From: Winogradskyella psychrotolerans
Lineage (GTDB): Bacteria; Bacteroidota; Bacteroidia; Flavobacteriales; Flavobacteriaceae
Assembly (NCBI RefSeq): GCF_018860545.1
Contig: NZ_JAHKPN010000003.1
Span: 1-64,000, forward strand
Direction of reading: 5' to 3'
Length of the DNA: 64,000 bases
A program made the position numbers and the translations under genes. Positions 26,136 to 33,395 of the stretch are shown piece by piece (the stretch's first letter is position 1; each line of letters opens with the position of its first letter). The notes beneath the pieces are model-generated. The model was not told the DNA's origin. It made no database searches and saw only the letters and a list, made by a program, of their open reading frames with translations.

Positions 26136-26747
26136 TTATCTTGTTTTAAGTTTTATATGTAATTCGTAATCTCCTTCGGTTAAACCGTCTGCACCCACTA
26201 CACCAATTACTACTTGAAACGGATTTGCTATAGCTAGTAAGTCTGTTACGGTACGTGTATGATCTTGTGTTTTACCGCGTTTTTTATAGTCCCATTTAAA
26301 GTCAGCTTCACAGCGCGTGCAACTATTAAGGTTAGGAACTATTTTACCTTCTTTAACTGTGCCAACTTGGTATGCGTAGATGCTAAAGTTGGCATTTGGG
26401 TCTTTAGGGATAACAGTAACCTCCATTTCGGAATAGGCTGGTAAGTCTGTGTAATACAAGACGTGGTTGCCTGTGAATTTCTTTTTTTGAGGTTCTACAA
26501 AACAAGCATTGTTACTACTCCAGGCCCAAGACAAATCGCTCATTATAGCGCCTTCATTTAAGTTGCCTTTTAAAACACCATTACCATTTTTAAAATAGAT
26601 TGGTTTTTTAGGCTCTTGAGTGATGTTTTTAGTAATTGTATCCGACGGATTTAATAGGACCAAAGTATCTTGTGCTGAAGGCTTCATAGCATTACAAGAA
26701 TATAAGGCGCCAATTAATATGGTCAGTGATAATGTTAGTGTTTTCAT
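26136..26747 (-). CDS. Lipoprotein with PPC-like beta domain
   Basis: 203 residues. The leader MKTLTLSLTILIGALYSCNAM has a lipobox (ALYS-C), so the mature protein is probably lipid-anchored. From about residue 50 the sequence looks like a single beta-sandwich (GVLKGNLNEGAIMSDLSW, VLYYTDLPAYSEMEVTVIPKDPNANFSIYAYQVG, PFQVVIGVVGADGLTEGDYELHIKL), the pattern of bacterial pre-peptidase C-terminal (PPC) domains, which bind or stabilise rather than catalyse. A CTRC pair lies at about 146-149. It sits 29 bp after the next lipoprotein gene. Role within the LytTR-linked unit unknown. Confidence 0.75.
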   Translation of the reverse strand: MKTLTLSLTILIGALYSCNAMKPSAQDTLVLLNPSDTITKNITQEPKKPIYFKNGNGVLKGNLNEGAIMSDLSWAWSSNNACFVEPQKKKFTGNHVLYYTDLPAYSEMEVTVIPKDPNANFSIYAYQVGTVKEGKIVPNLNSCTRCEADFKWDYKKRGKTQDHTRTVTDLLAIANPFQVVIGVVGADGLTEGDYELHIKLKTR

Positions 26748-26776
26748 TTGTTCTATGATTTATACATGAGGTATTT

Positions 26777-27469
26777 TTATTTTATGTTGAGGTGTATTAT
26801 ACTCTTGTTATTGGGGTCTTCTGCTGTTCTTACTGATATTTCTGTATGGAGGTTATTTCCCCATTCTACATGACCACTAAAGCTTAAAAAACGCTCCTTG
26901 GTGTCGCTGTTAATTAATAATTCAACTCCTAATAATTTTACAGATGTTACTCCAGAGCGATCGATTTTCATTTTTTCAATGACCGACACAAAGCGTTCTT
27001 TCTCTTCTTGTGATTTATATTTTTCTTCTAATAAATCATAGAGTTTACTAGATGAGTCATGCATCAATATCTGCTCTGCTTCTTGGAATTGTGCAGATAA
27101 CACAGCAATGTTGCGTATGGTTTCTATAGTATATGATTGTGTATAAATCGGATTTTTTTGAGTCTCATTCTCAAAAAGGCTAATAATAATGTTGGTATAT
27201 TTATTAGCAGCTTCATCGCCTAGATTAGTATATAGCAAGGTTGCTGCATATGCGGCCATTACTTTTGGTCGTATGGTGTTTATATAAGGCCCGCCTTTTA
27301 TATTAAGGTTAATATAACTGACGTTGCTTTTACCTAATTCTGAAGAAAATCCCTTAGTGTGTGTCACTTTAGATTCAAAATAATCTCCAATAACATTGAA
27401 TACTTCTTGTTCTTGTTCGGATGCACACGAGACTAATAGACTAATAAATAGGATATAAAATCGATTCAT
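26777..27469 (-). CDS. Hypothetical lipoprotein
   Basis: 230 residues. MNRFYILFISLLVSCASEQ gives a lipobox (LLVS-C). A long helical middle (about 75-170) contains KVMAAYAATLLYTNLGDEAANKYTN and a Glu/Lys-rich coiled-coil-like segment (EKYKSQEEKERFVSVIEKMK). A beta-rich C-terminus (SGVTSVKLLGVELL, LSFSGHVEWGN, HTEISVRTA) follows. I recognise no family. It lies 12 bp after the small ORF at 27482. Likely a periplasmic or outer-membrane anchored partner of the neighbouring secreted proteins. Confidence 0.72.
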   Translation of the reverse strand: MNRFYILFISLLVSCASEQEQEVFNVIGDYFESKVTHTKGFSSELGKSNVSYINLNIKGGPYINTIRPKVMAAYAATLLYTNLGDEAANKYTNIIISLFENETQKNPIYTQSYTIETIRNIAVLSAQFQEAEQILMHDSSSKLYDLLEEKYKSQEEKERFVSVIEKMKIDRSGVTSVKLLGVELLINSDTKERFLSFSGHVEWGNNLHTEISVRTAEDPNNKSIIHLNIK

Positions 27470-27481
27470 TTTTAAACGGGT

Positions 27482-27685
27482 TTATGTATTGTTTTTATGA
27501 TGTATCGGTGCTAGCATAACCGTATGTTCTTTGAGCGTAAAGCCTTTTAAGACAATTTTCCGATTATTGCTACTCATATTTTGACTAAACAGTATCATGC
27601 CTTTCTGAGATAGAATAGTGACCTTAAAGTCAACATCGAAATCTGTTTTGAGCTCTATATAATTGGTTTGTCTATCTGACTTCAT
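27482..27685 (-). CDS. Small hypothetical protein, first ORF of the LytTR-linked unit
   Basis: 67 residues, no signal peptide. The sequence FDVDFKVTILSQKGMILFSQNMSSNNRKIVLKGFTLKEHTVML reads like a small beta-fold resembling part of a T9SS sorting domain; this is only a resemblance. The predicted promoter -7 element (27699-27706) ends 13 nt before the ATG at 27685, leaving a leader of only a few nucleotides. The message would be nearly leaderless, or translation may begin inside. It is followed after 12 bp by a lipoprotein gene. The coding call is moderate. Confidence 0.5.
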   Translation of the reverse strand: MKSDRQTNYIELKTDFDVDFKVTILSQKGMILFSQNMSSNNRKIVLKGFTLKEHTVMLAPIHHKNNT

Positions 27686-27698
27686 GGATAAGTTTCCA

Positions 27699-27764
27699 TA
27701 AAAATAGAGCGATAAAGAAGTGTGTAATTTGTTATTTGGTGAACCTATTTCATTATTTAGTGAA
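27699..27764 (-). promoter_or_regulatory. Promoter with 21-bp-spaced direct repeats (site A)
   Basis: Read on the minus strand: CATTCACTAAA, 12 nt, TTCACCAAATAA, with repeat starts 21 bp apart (plus-strand AGTGAA at 27759, GGTGAA at 27738). After TTCACC come exactly 31 nt and then TATTTTTA (27699-27706), a near match to the -7 consensus. Site B at 30547-30612 has the same half-sites, spacing, distance and -7 sequence. Direct repeats two helical turns apart are typical of LytTR regulators; one is encoded 27 bp upstream. The site fills most of the 105-bp gap before the seven-gene unit. Confidence 0.7.
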
Positions 27765-27790
27765 TGGATAGATTTCTTTGGTAAGTGAAT

Positions 27791-28507
27791 TTAGAACAAA
27801 TTCAATTTTTTCATTAATTGTTCTCTATGCGATTTACTGTAAGGTATTTTGTGTTTTTCTATAAAGATATAACCGTCGTGAATAGAATCTATTTTAGAGA
27901 AGTTGATAATGTATGAACGATGTACTTTTAAGAACTGGGATGAAGGTAGTTTTTCTTCAACACGCTTTAGGGTGTGACTTAAAAGGTGTTTTTTGTCTGA
28001 AGTGTATAAATTACAATAGTTATCATAAGCTTCAAAAAACAAAATGTCGCTTTGGACTATTTTTAGCAGTTCTCCTTTGTTTTTTATAAAGAATGCATCA
28101 CTTTGTGTATTAACTTCAATACTAGATTTACTGGCTTCATATTTATGATAGGCTAGTTCTATATTTGCCGTCAGTGTGTTTTCGTTAAATGGTTTTACAA
28201 TAAAACCAGACGGATTTGTAGCCTTAACACGTTCTAGTGTTTTTTCGTCTGATAATGATGTTAAGTAGATAAACGGAATGTCTATTTTTTGTCTTAAATG
28301 GTTTACAATTTCAATACCATCCATGTCTCCTTTAATCATAATATCTACCAATACTAAATCTGGTTTTAAATATTCAATATCAAAAATGGCATCTTTCCCT
28401 CTTAAGCTTATTCCTGTAATCGTATGATTTTCATTTTCTAAAACCGCTTTGATAGTTTCTGCAATTAAAGGCTCATCTTCTATGATATGTATGTTTAGTG
28501 GTTTCAT
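27791..28507 (-). CDS. LytTR-type response regulator
   Basis: 238 residues. The receiver domain (about 4-120) has E10/D11/E12, phospho-acceptor D55 (LVLVDIMIKGD), LTSLSD and the conserved Lys in GFIVKPFN. A LytTR DNA-binding domain follows (about 135-236: DILFFEAYDNYCNLYTSDKK, FLKVHRSYIINFSKI, IPYSKSHREQL). Its ATG overlaps the stop of the kinase gene by 4 bp (ATGA), so the two are translationally coupled and form a cognate pair. LytTR domains bind direct repeats on one DNA face; matching pairs lie at 27738-27764 and 30586-30612. Phosphorylation probably turns on the downstream surface-protein genes and its own operon. Confidence 0.92.
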   Translation of the reverse strand: MKPLNIHIIEDEPLIAETIKAVLENENHTITGISLRGKDAIFDIEYLKPDLVLVDIMIKGDMDGIEIVNHLRQKIDIPFIYLTSLSDEKTLERVKATNPSGFIVKPFNENTLTANIELAYHKYEASKSSIEVNTQSDAFFIKNKGELLKIVQSDILFFEAYDNYCNLYTSDKKHLLSHTLKRVEEKLPSSQFLKVHRSYIINFSKIDSIHDGYIFIEKHKIPYSKSHREQLMKKLNLF

Positions 28508-30408
28508 GAGTTAGGGATAATTTCAAAATCATTAATGATTAAAACAGCTTCGGTTCCTGTAGGATCTATGGATTTGATGGTGAACGTAGCATCTAATTTT
28601 TTAGCTAAGGAATTAATAAGTTTAAGTCCAAATGAGTTTTTTTTACTTGGTTCTTTGTAACCAATTCCATTATCAATCACTTTTAGTACTAGTGTTTTTC
28701 CTGTCTTTTTAAATTGAATTGATAGTTTGTGATTTTTACCACTTGGAGTGAAAGCATGTTTTAATACATTTACTATAAGCTCATTAAGAATTAGGCCAAT
28801 TGGTGTTAAAGTGTCGATGTCTAGGACTAAGTTTTCGACATCTAATTGAAAATCTAAATCTTGGGATTCTAACTGATGGCTGTAAAAAATATCTTGGGTT
28901 AATTCGCTGATGTAATCTTTAGTCTCAACACCAATTAAATGTTGTTTACTGTATAGTTTTTGATGAATTAAACTCAATGAGCGCACCCTGTTTTGAGCAT
29001 CTTTAATAGCATTTTTGGCATCACTATTTTCAATATTTTGTGATTGTAAAAACAGTAAAGAAGATACCATCTGTAAACTATTTTTAACACGATGATGTAT
29101 TTCTTTGAAAAGAATATCTCTTTCGTCAATCGTCACTTCCAATTGGTCTTTTTGCTTTGATAAAATCAATTTTTGTTTACTATTTCTATACGCAAAATAC
29201 CCTAAGAGTGATGTTGCAATTAACCCAGAAAAGGCTAAAATAAGATACCACTGTTTTTGCTCTTCCTTATATTCATTTTCGGCTTGTAGCAGTTTTAATT
29301 GAACGGTTTTCTTTTCCGTCTCATATTTTACTTCAAAATCGGCAACTTTTTCTATTAATTCCTCTTGTTTAATTCTGTTTTGAATGTCTATTTTTTTATT
29401 TAAAGCTTCAATAGCCTTATCGTAATTTTTGGTGTCGTAATAGGTTTGATATAATAGATTGTAAGTAATAAGCTTACTGTAAGGGTTTATATTTTCCTTG
29501 TTATAGTTTAACGATTTTTTGAGATAAAAAATGGCTTCGTCGTAGTTTTTAGATTCTAAATAGATATCTCCTAGTAAATTTGAAGTAGATGGTAATAAGA
29601 AATTATATTGTAAGCTATCTCTTGTGCTAATGATATGTTTAAGCTCTCTAATCTGTTCAGTGGTATTGTCCATTTTAACCATTGAAGCAATGGATTCATG
29701 TGATTTTGGCGTATTAAAACCATCTTTTTTTAAATAATATTCTTGTAACTTTTGTGAGTAATACGCATGTTTAGCGTAATTTTTGCGTTTTTTAAAATGA
29801 TAAACGACCATGGATAGGCTAAATGCATTGCCACTACTTTCAGGATAGGATTCAATAACATCTGCAACTTTTTCCATGTAATAATCTTCCTTTTCAAAAT
29901 TTCCTATGGTTTGTTCAACCATGGCGCGTTGATGATAAATTCGAGTTAAATATTGACCTAAGGTTTCAATATTATCATTTATAACTTCTTCAGCCTTATT
30001 AATGTAAATAACTGTAGAATCAATAATAGCTTTGTTATCAAAAACATTAGCGCGCATTTGATAAAACTCATAAAGTGAAAGCGGTATATGATGTTGCTTT
30101 AGGAGATTGAGTCCTTTAGTATTTAGAAGAAGTGCTTCATCTGCTTTTCCTTGGCGTAAAAGCGTACTCGTTTTATAGAGGTACAGGTAAAGTTTTAAAG
30201 TGTCGTTGCGGTCTATTTTGGTTTCAATATAATTATAGTTTGCAAACGATGCTTCACTAGGTAGTTGATCTATTGTACGGAGTAGATTTTTAAAATGAGA
30301 TAAATTTACGCTATCCTCGATTACCATCAAACTATCAATTTGTTGCTTTACATCATCTTGGCAGAAAATAATATTTGAAAAAAATAAGAGGACGACTAAA
30401 TATTTCAA
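28504..30408 (-). CDS. TPR-containing sensor histidine kinase (HisKA_2 type)
   Basis: 634 residues, beginning with TTG at 30408 and a signal peptide (MKYLVVLLFFSNIIFCQ). The periplasmic part (about 20-385) is TPR-like (e.g. YDEAIFYLKKSLNYNKENI, YDKAIEALNKKI), followed by a coiled coil. One membrane helix (WYLILAFSGLIATSLLGYFAY, about 388-408) comes next. The phospho-acceptor motif is EIHHRVKNSLQMVSSLLFLQ near residue 435, and the HATPase has NELIVNVLKHAF and DNGIGY. It overlaps the LytTR gene by 4 bp. The design is the same as the kinase at 4733-6484, including the TTG start. What the TPR domain senses is unknown; one of the co-regulated lipoproteins or LRR proteins is possible. Confidence 0.9.
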   Translation of the reverse strand: MKYLVVLLFFSNIIFCQDDVKQQIDSLMVIEDSVNLSHFKNLLRTIDQLPSEASFANYNYIETKIDRNDTLKLYLYLYKTSTLLRQGKADEALLLNTKGLNLLKQHHIPLSLYEFYQMRANVFDNKAIIDSTVIYINKAEEVINDNIETLGQYLTRIYHQRAMVEQTIGNFEKEDYYMEKVADVIESYPESSGNAFSLSMVVYHFKKRKNYAKHAYYSQKLQEYYLKKDGFNTPKSHESIASMVKMDNTTEQIRELKHIISTRDSLQYNFLLPSTSNLLGDIYLESKNYDEAIFYLKKSLNYNKENINPYSKLITYNLLYQTYYDTKNYDKAIEALNKKIDIQNRIKQEELIEKVADFEVKYETEKKTVQLKLLQAENEYKEEQKQWYLILAFSGLIATSLLGYFAYRNSKQKLILSKQKDQLEVTIDERDILFKEIHHRVKNSLQMVSSLLFLQSQNIENSDAKNAIKDAQNRVRSLSLIHQKLYSKQHLIGVETKDYISELTQDIFYSHQLESQDLDFQLDVENLVLDIDTLTPIGLILNELIVNVLKHAFTPSGKNHKLSIQFKKTGKTLVLKVIDNGIGYKEPSKKNSFGLKLINSLAKKLDATFTIKSIDPTGTEAVLIINDFEIIPNS

Positions 30409-30434
30409 AAGAATATTTTTTAATTAAAAATGCC

Positions 30435-30449
30435 TCACTAAATTAGTGA
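30435..30449. promoter_or_regulatory. Palindrome upstream of the kinase start
   Basis: TCACTAA-A-TTAGTGA is a perfect 7-bp inverted repeat with a 1-nt centre, 27 nt upstream of the TTG start at 30408. It resembles half of site A/B (TTCACTAAA) in inverted form and also the 7-2-7 palindromes of region 1. No TAnnTTTG is found at 22 nt, so its role is uncertain. Confidence 0.4.
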
Positions 30450-30480
30450 TTTACGGATTAATAAAAGTGAGTGCAAATGA

Positions 30481-30512
30481 AAAGAAAAAGCTCGCTCTTA
30501 ATAGCGAGCATT
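30481..30512 (-). terminator. Rho-independent terminator in the kinase leader
   Basis: On the minus strand GCTCGCT, loop ATTAAG, AGCGAGC-type stem (arms 30490-30496 and 30503-30509), followed by CTTTTTCTTT. It lies between site-B promoter and the kinase start, and also 135 nt after the glycosylasparaginase stop. Confidence 0.75.
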
Positions 30513-30540
30513 TTCTAAACACTTAATGAATGAATTAATA
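30484..30540 (-). ncRNA. Candidate short RNA between site B promoter and terminator
   Basis: The -7 element at 30547-30554 predicts a start near 30540. The terminator at 30481-30512 follows within about 30 nt, so most transcripts would be about 57 nt. There is no ORF. It may be a regulated small RNA or an attenuator controlling read-through into the kinase-LytTR operon. Inferred only from element order. Confidence 0.3.
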
Positions 30541-30546
30541 GCCGGT

Positions 30547-30612
30547 TAAAAATAAACTTAACGCTCTAATTGTATAGATTTATTTGGTGAATGGACGTTT
30601 TTTTTTAGTGAA
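30547..30612 (-). promoter_or_regulatory. Promoter with 21-bp-spaced direct repeats (site B)
   Basis: Minus strand: CATTCACTAAA, 12 nt, TTCACCAAATAA (plus-strand AGTGAA at 30607, GGTGAA at 30586, 21 bp apart), then exactly 31 nt from TTCACC to TATTTTTA (30547-30554). All half-sites, spacings and the -7 sequence equal those of site A, although the intervening sequence differs. It lies upstream of the kinase-LytTR operon and implies autoregulation. Confidence 0.7.
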
Positions 30613-30643
30613 TGAACGTTTGTGGATTTAAAATTTAAACATG

Positions 30644-31654
30644 TTAAGCTTTATTAAAATAATCCGATTGAATTTGGGTATTCACACCATCCTGAAACTT
30701 CGTCATATTAAAATTCTGATGAATGGAGTAGCATCCCGTTTCTCCTTGTTTATTGACGGCTACATAACCGACCTGAAAATTTTTATAATCACTATTCGGT
30801 TTATTCACAATTCGACCAATTGCTTCTTCACAAGCTTGTTGTGGTGACTTACCTTGTCGCATCAATTCAACAACCAAAAAGCTCCCCACTGTTTTTACGA
30901 CTTCTTCACCTAAACCAGTGGCTACACAGCCACCAATGTCATTATCAATAAATAACCCTGAGCCAATAATAGGAGAGTCACCAACGCGTCCTTCCATTTT
31001 GTATGCCAATCCACTAGTTGTACACGCACCAGAAATATCACCATTCTTATCAATGGCTAACATCCCAATAGTATCGTGGTTTTCAATATTAATGATGGGT
31101 TGGTATTGGGCATTAATTTTCCATTTTTCCCAAGCATTCTTTGAAGCTTCGGTTAATAAATCTTCGGATTGAAAGCCTTTAGAAAGGGCAAATTGTTTGG
31201 CTCCTTCGCCTGCAAGCATAACATGTGGTGTCTCTTCCATCACTTTGCGAGCCACTGAAACCGCATGTGTCACATTTTGAAGGTAAACCACGGAACCGCA
31301 ATTACCATGTTTATCCATTATGCTAGCATCTAGGGTGACATTACCTTCGCGATCGGGCAAACCACCTTTGCCAACGGTTTGTCCTTTTGCGTCGGCTTCT
31401 TCAACTCTGCAGCCTTGCTCTACAGCATCTAGAGCATTCCCTCCAGCCTGTAAAATTTCCATTGCTTTTGCAGTTGCATTTTCAACATGCCACGTCGCAA
31501 CGACTAGAGGTATGCCATATAAATCATTGATAGCTTCACTATGTTGTTCTGTTATTTTTTCAGAAACGGTTTCATCACAATTAAGTAAAGTACTTCCAAG
31601 GGTTAAGCCAACGCCAGTTAAGGATGCTGTCTTTATAAATTTTCTACGTTCCAT
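30644..31654 (-). CDS. N4-(beta-N-acetylglucosaminyl)-L-asparaginase
   Basis: A 336-residue glycosylasparaginase precursor (Ntn-hydrolase). The nucleophile is T195 in NHDTIGMLAID, exposed by self-cleavage. Substrate motifs EGRVGDSPIIGSG and TGLGEEVVKTVG follow, and the N-terminal half has NALDAVEQGCRVEE and DASIMDKHGNCG. The N-terminus ERRKFIKTASLTGVGLTLGSTLLNC has a twin-Arg motif and a lipobox-like Cys, suggesting Tat export and perhaps a lipid anchor. The family cleaves GlcNAc-Asn, releasing aspartate and the sugar from N-glycopeptides. It is 61 bp downstream of a sugar transporter gene on the same strand, which fits uptake of the released sugar. It is distinct from the isoaspartyl peptidase at 6601. 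Confidence 0.92.
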   Translation of the reverse strand: MERRKFIKTASLTGVGLTLGSTLLNCDETVSEKITEQHSEAINDLYGIPLVVATWHVENATAKAMEILQAGGNALDAVEQGCRVEEADAKGQTVGKGGLPDREGNVTLDASIMDKHGNCGSVVYLQNVTHAVSVARKVMEETPHVMLAGEGAKQFALSKGFQSEDLLTEASKNAWEKWKINAQYQPIINIENHDTIGMLAIDKNGDISGACTTSGLAYKMEGRVGDSPIIGSGLFIDNDIGGCVATGLGEEVVKTVGSFLVVELMRQGKSPQQACEEAIGRIVNKPNSDYKNFQVGYVAVNKQGETGCYSIHQNFNMTKFQDGVNTQIQSDYFNKA

Positions 31655-31715
31655 ATTGTGCTATATTATATGAATAATACGTTCTACTTTTAGTCCTATT
31701 TACAACACAATAGTG

Positions 31716-33050
31716 TTATAGATACACCATTTTTTTATTGGCAGGTTCAAGATGTTTTTGGGAATTTCTATAGCCATACCAAAGGATATAAGCATAACAG
31801 ACTATTACAAAAACATAAGCGGATTTAAAACCAATAATATCCGTGAAATAGCCATAAAGCGGAGGGATAATTGCACCACCAACAATAGCTGTGCATAAGA
31901 TGCCTGATGCTTTAGGTTTTAAATCTCCAATACCATCAAGTGCTAAAGTAAAAATGGTTGGGAACATAATAGAATTAAACAATCCCACGGCTAAAATACT
32001 CCACATGCTTACTAAGCCGGTTGTGCTTATTGAGATGACGATCAATGTAATGGCAATTGAGGCAAAAATACTAAGGACTTTTCCTGGTTTAATAATTTTA
32101 GTTAAATACGAACCTACAAAACGACCAATCATAGCTCCGGACCAATAAAAGGTGACAAACACTCCAACAATCGCTTTATTATCACTTTCTGCGAGACCGG
32201 AATTGAGAATAGCTTCTGCAATGGATTTCATTACTCCATTTTCTTTTATTACGTCCACCAAATTCATATCTAAAAAATAGTTGACTAGATAACTACCAAT
32301 AGCAACTTCAGCTCCTACATAAAACAGTATCCCTAAAACTCCAAGCATTGCGTTTTTTTGTTTGAAAACATCAGCATACGTTCCTGAGGATTCTTCACTA
32401 ATGAGCTTAGGTAATTTTGCAAATAAAAAGATACCTGCAATACCAACAATAAATACTGCCAAACCTAGAAACGGTGTTTGAACTGCTGCGGCTTCTGCCG
32501 CTAAATAAGTTTCTTTTGCTGTGCCAGTGAGCGCTGCAATTTCGTCTTTGGTTTTAATTTTATCACTTAATATAAACAAGGCGCCTATGGCTGGTGCAAT
32601 TGCAGTGCCAAGAGAATTAAAGGCTTGCGAGAGATTTAATCGGCTTGATGCTCCTTCTTCAGAACCTAAAACGGCAACATAGGGATTGACAGCTACCTGA
32701 AGAATAGTAATACCTCCAGCTAAAATAAAATAGGCCAACATAAATATACCAAACTCACGATATGAAGCAGCAGGATAAAATAACAAGCAACCCAATGCCA
32801 TGGTTAATAGACCTAAAATAATACCGCGCTTATAACCGATTTTAGATAAGATATAACTTGCAGGAATTGAAAGTAGAAAGTAAGCTCCAAAAAAAGCAAA
32901 TTGTACCATGCCAGCTTGAAAATAAGATAATGTAAAAAGTTCTCTCAGTCGTGGAATTAAAGAATCAACTAAAACCGTTATAAATCCCCAAAGGAAAAAT
33001 AAAGTGGTTAATAGAATAAACGAGGAGCGATAGGATTTTTGTTGATTCAT
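31716..33050 (-). CDS. Sugar:H+ symporter, FucP/NagP-like MFS transporter
   Basis: 444 residues with about 12 membrane helices. It shows family features of FucP/GluP/NagP: FFLWGFITVLVDSLIPRLRELF in helix 1, AFFGAYFLLSIPASYILSKIGYKRG, and ILQVAVNPYVAVLG with Asn/Pro in helix 4. The loop SRLNLSQAFNSLGTAIAP is also characteristic. The substrate cannot be fixed from the sequence. Because glycosylasparaginase follows in the same orientation, N-acetylglucosamine or a related hexose from glycoprotein is the best guess. There is no regulator or kinase gene nearby. Confidence 0.85.
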   Translation of the reverse strand: MNQQKSYRSSFILLTTLFFLWGFITVLVDSLIPRLRELFTLSYFQAGMVQFAFFGAYFLLSIPASYILSKIGYKRGIILGLLTMALGCLLFYPAASYREFGIFMLAYFILAGGITILQVAVNPYVAVLGSEEGASSRLNLSQAFNSLGTAIAPAIGALFILSDKIKTKDEIAALTGTAKETYLAAEAAAVQTPFLGLAVFIVGIAGIFLFAKLPKLISEESSGTYADVFKQKNAMLGVLGILFYVGAEVAIGSYLVNYFLDMNLVDVIKENGVMKSIAEAILNSGLAESDNKAIVGVFVTFYWSGAMIGRFVGSYLTKIIKPGKVLSIFASIAITLIVISISTTGLVSMWSILAVGLFNSIMFPTIFTLALDGIGDLKPKASGILCTAIVGGAIIPPLYGYFTDIIGFKSAYVFVIVCYAYILWYGYRNSQKHLEPANKKMVYL

Positions 33051-33099
33051 AATTTAATTGTCATTGGTGTTAGGGTGTAGTCTTAATTTTTTATCCTGC

Positions 33100-33138
33100 A
33101 AGGTCTTGTAGGTTTGGTTAATTTAGATTTACAAGACC
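33100..33138. repeat. Inverted repeat in the 345-bp gap 33051-33395
   Basis: AAGGTCTTGTA at 33100-33110 pairs with TACAAGACC at 33130-33138; TCTTGTAGGT recurs as a direct repeat at about 33146. Such CTTGTAGGTCT elements are familiar filler between Flavobacteriia genes. Apart from this and a -7-like element, nothing else is seen in the gap. Confidence 0.45.
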
Positions 33139-33369
33139 CTTAAAATCTTGTAGGTCTAAATGGGATTGCGTATGGTTGACTAAATATAGATGTCTTAAAT
33201 TCAAATTCAAGGCATCTAATATAGTAAAATGGATTTCAAGAACGTCTTTGTTGAATTCCTTTTTTGCTACTTCATGGCGTACTATTGCAATGTTAAAAAA
33301 GAAAACACCTTAAAATAGTAAGCTTAAAACCTTTAACACTTTGATAAGATAAGTCGTACGTCATATCCT

Positions 33370-33377
33370 TAAATTTG
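33370..33377 (+). promoter_or_regulatory. Possible -7 element for the metallophosphoesterase gene
   Basis: TAAATTTG fits TAnnTTTG exactly and lies 18 nt upstream of the ATG at 33396. A TTTG lies upstream but at 26 nt, longer than the usual 19-20. Confidence 0.4.
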
Positions 33378-33395
33378 TAAATTCAAAAACACAAT

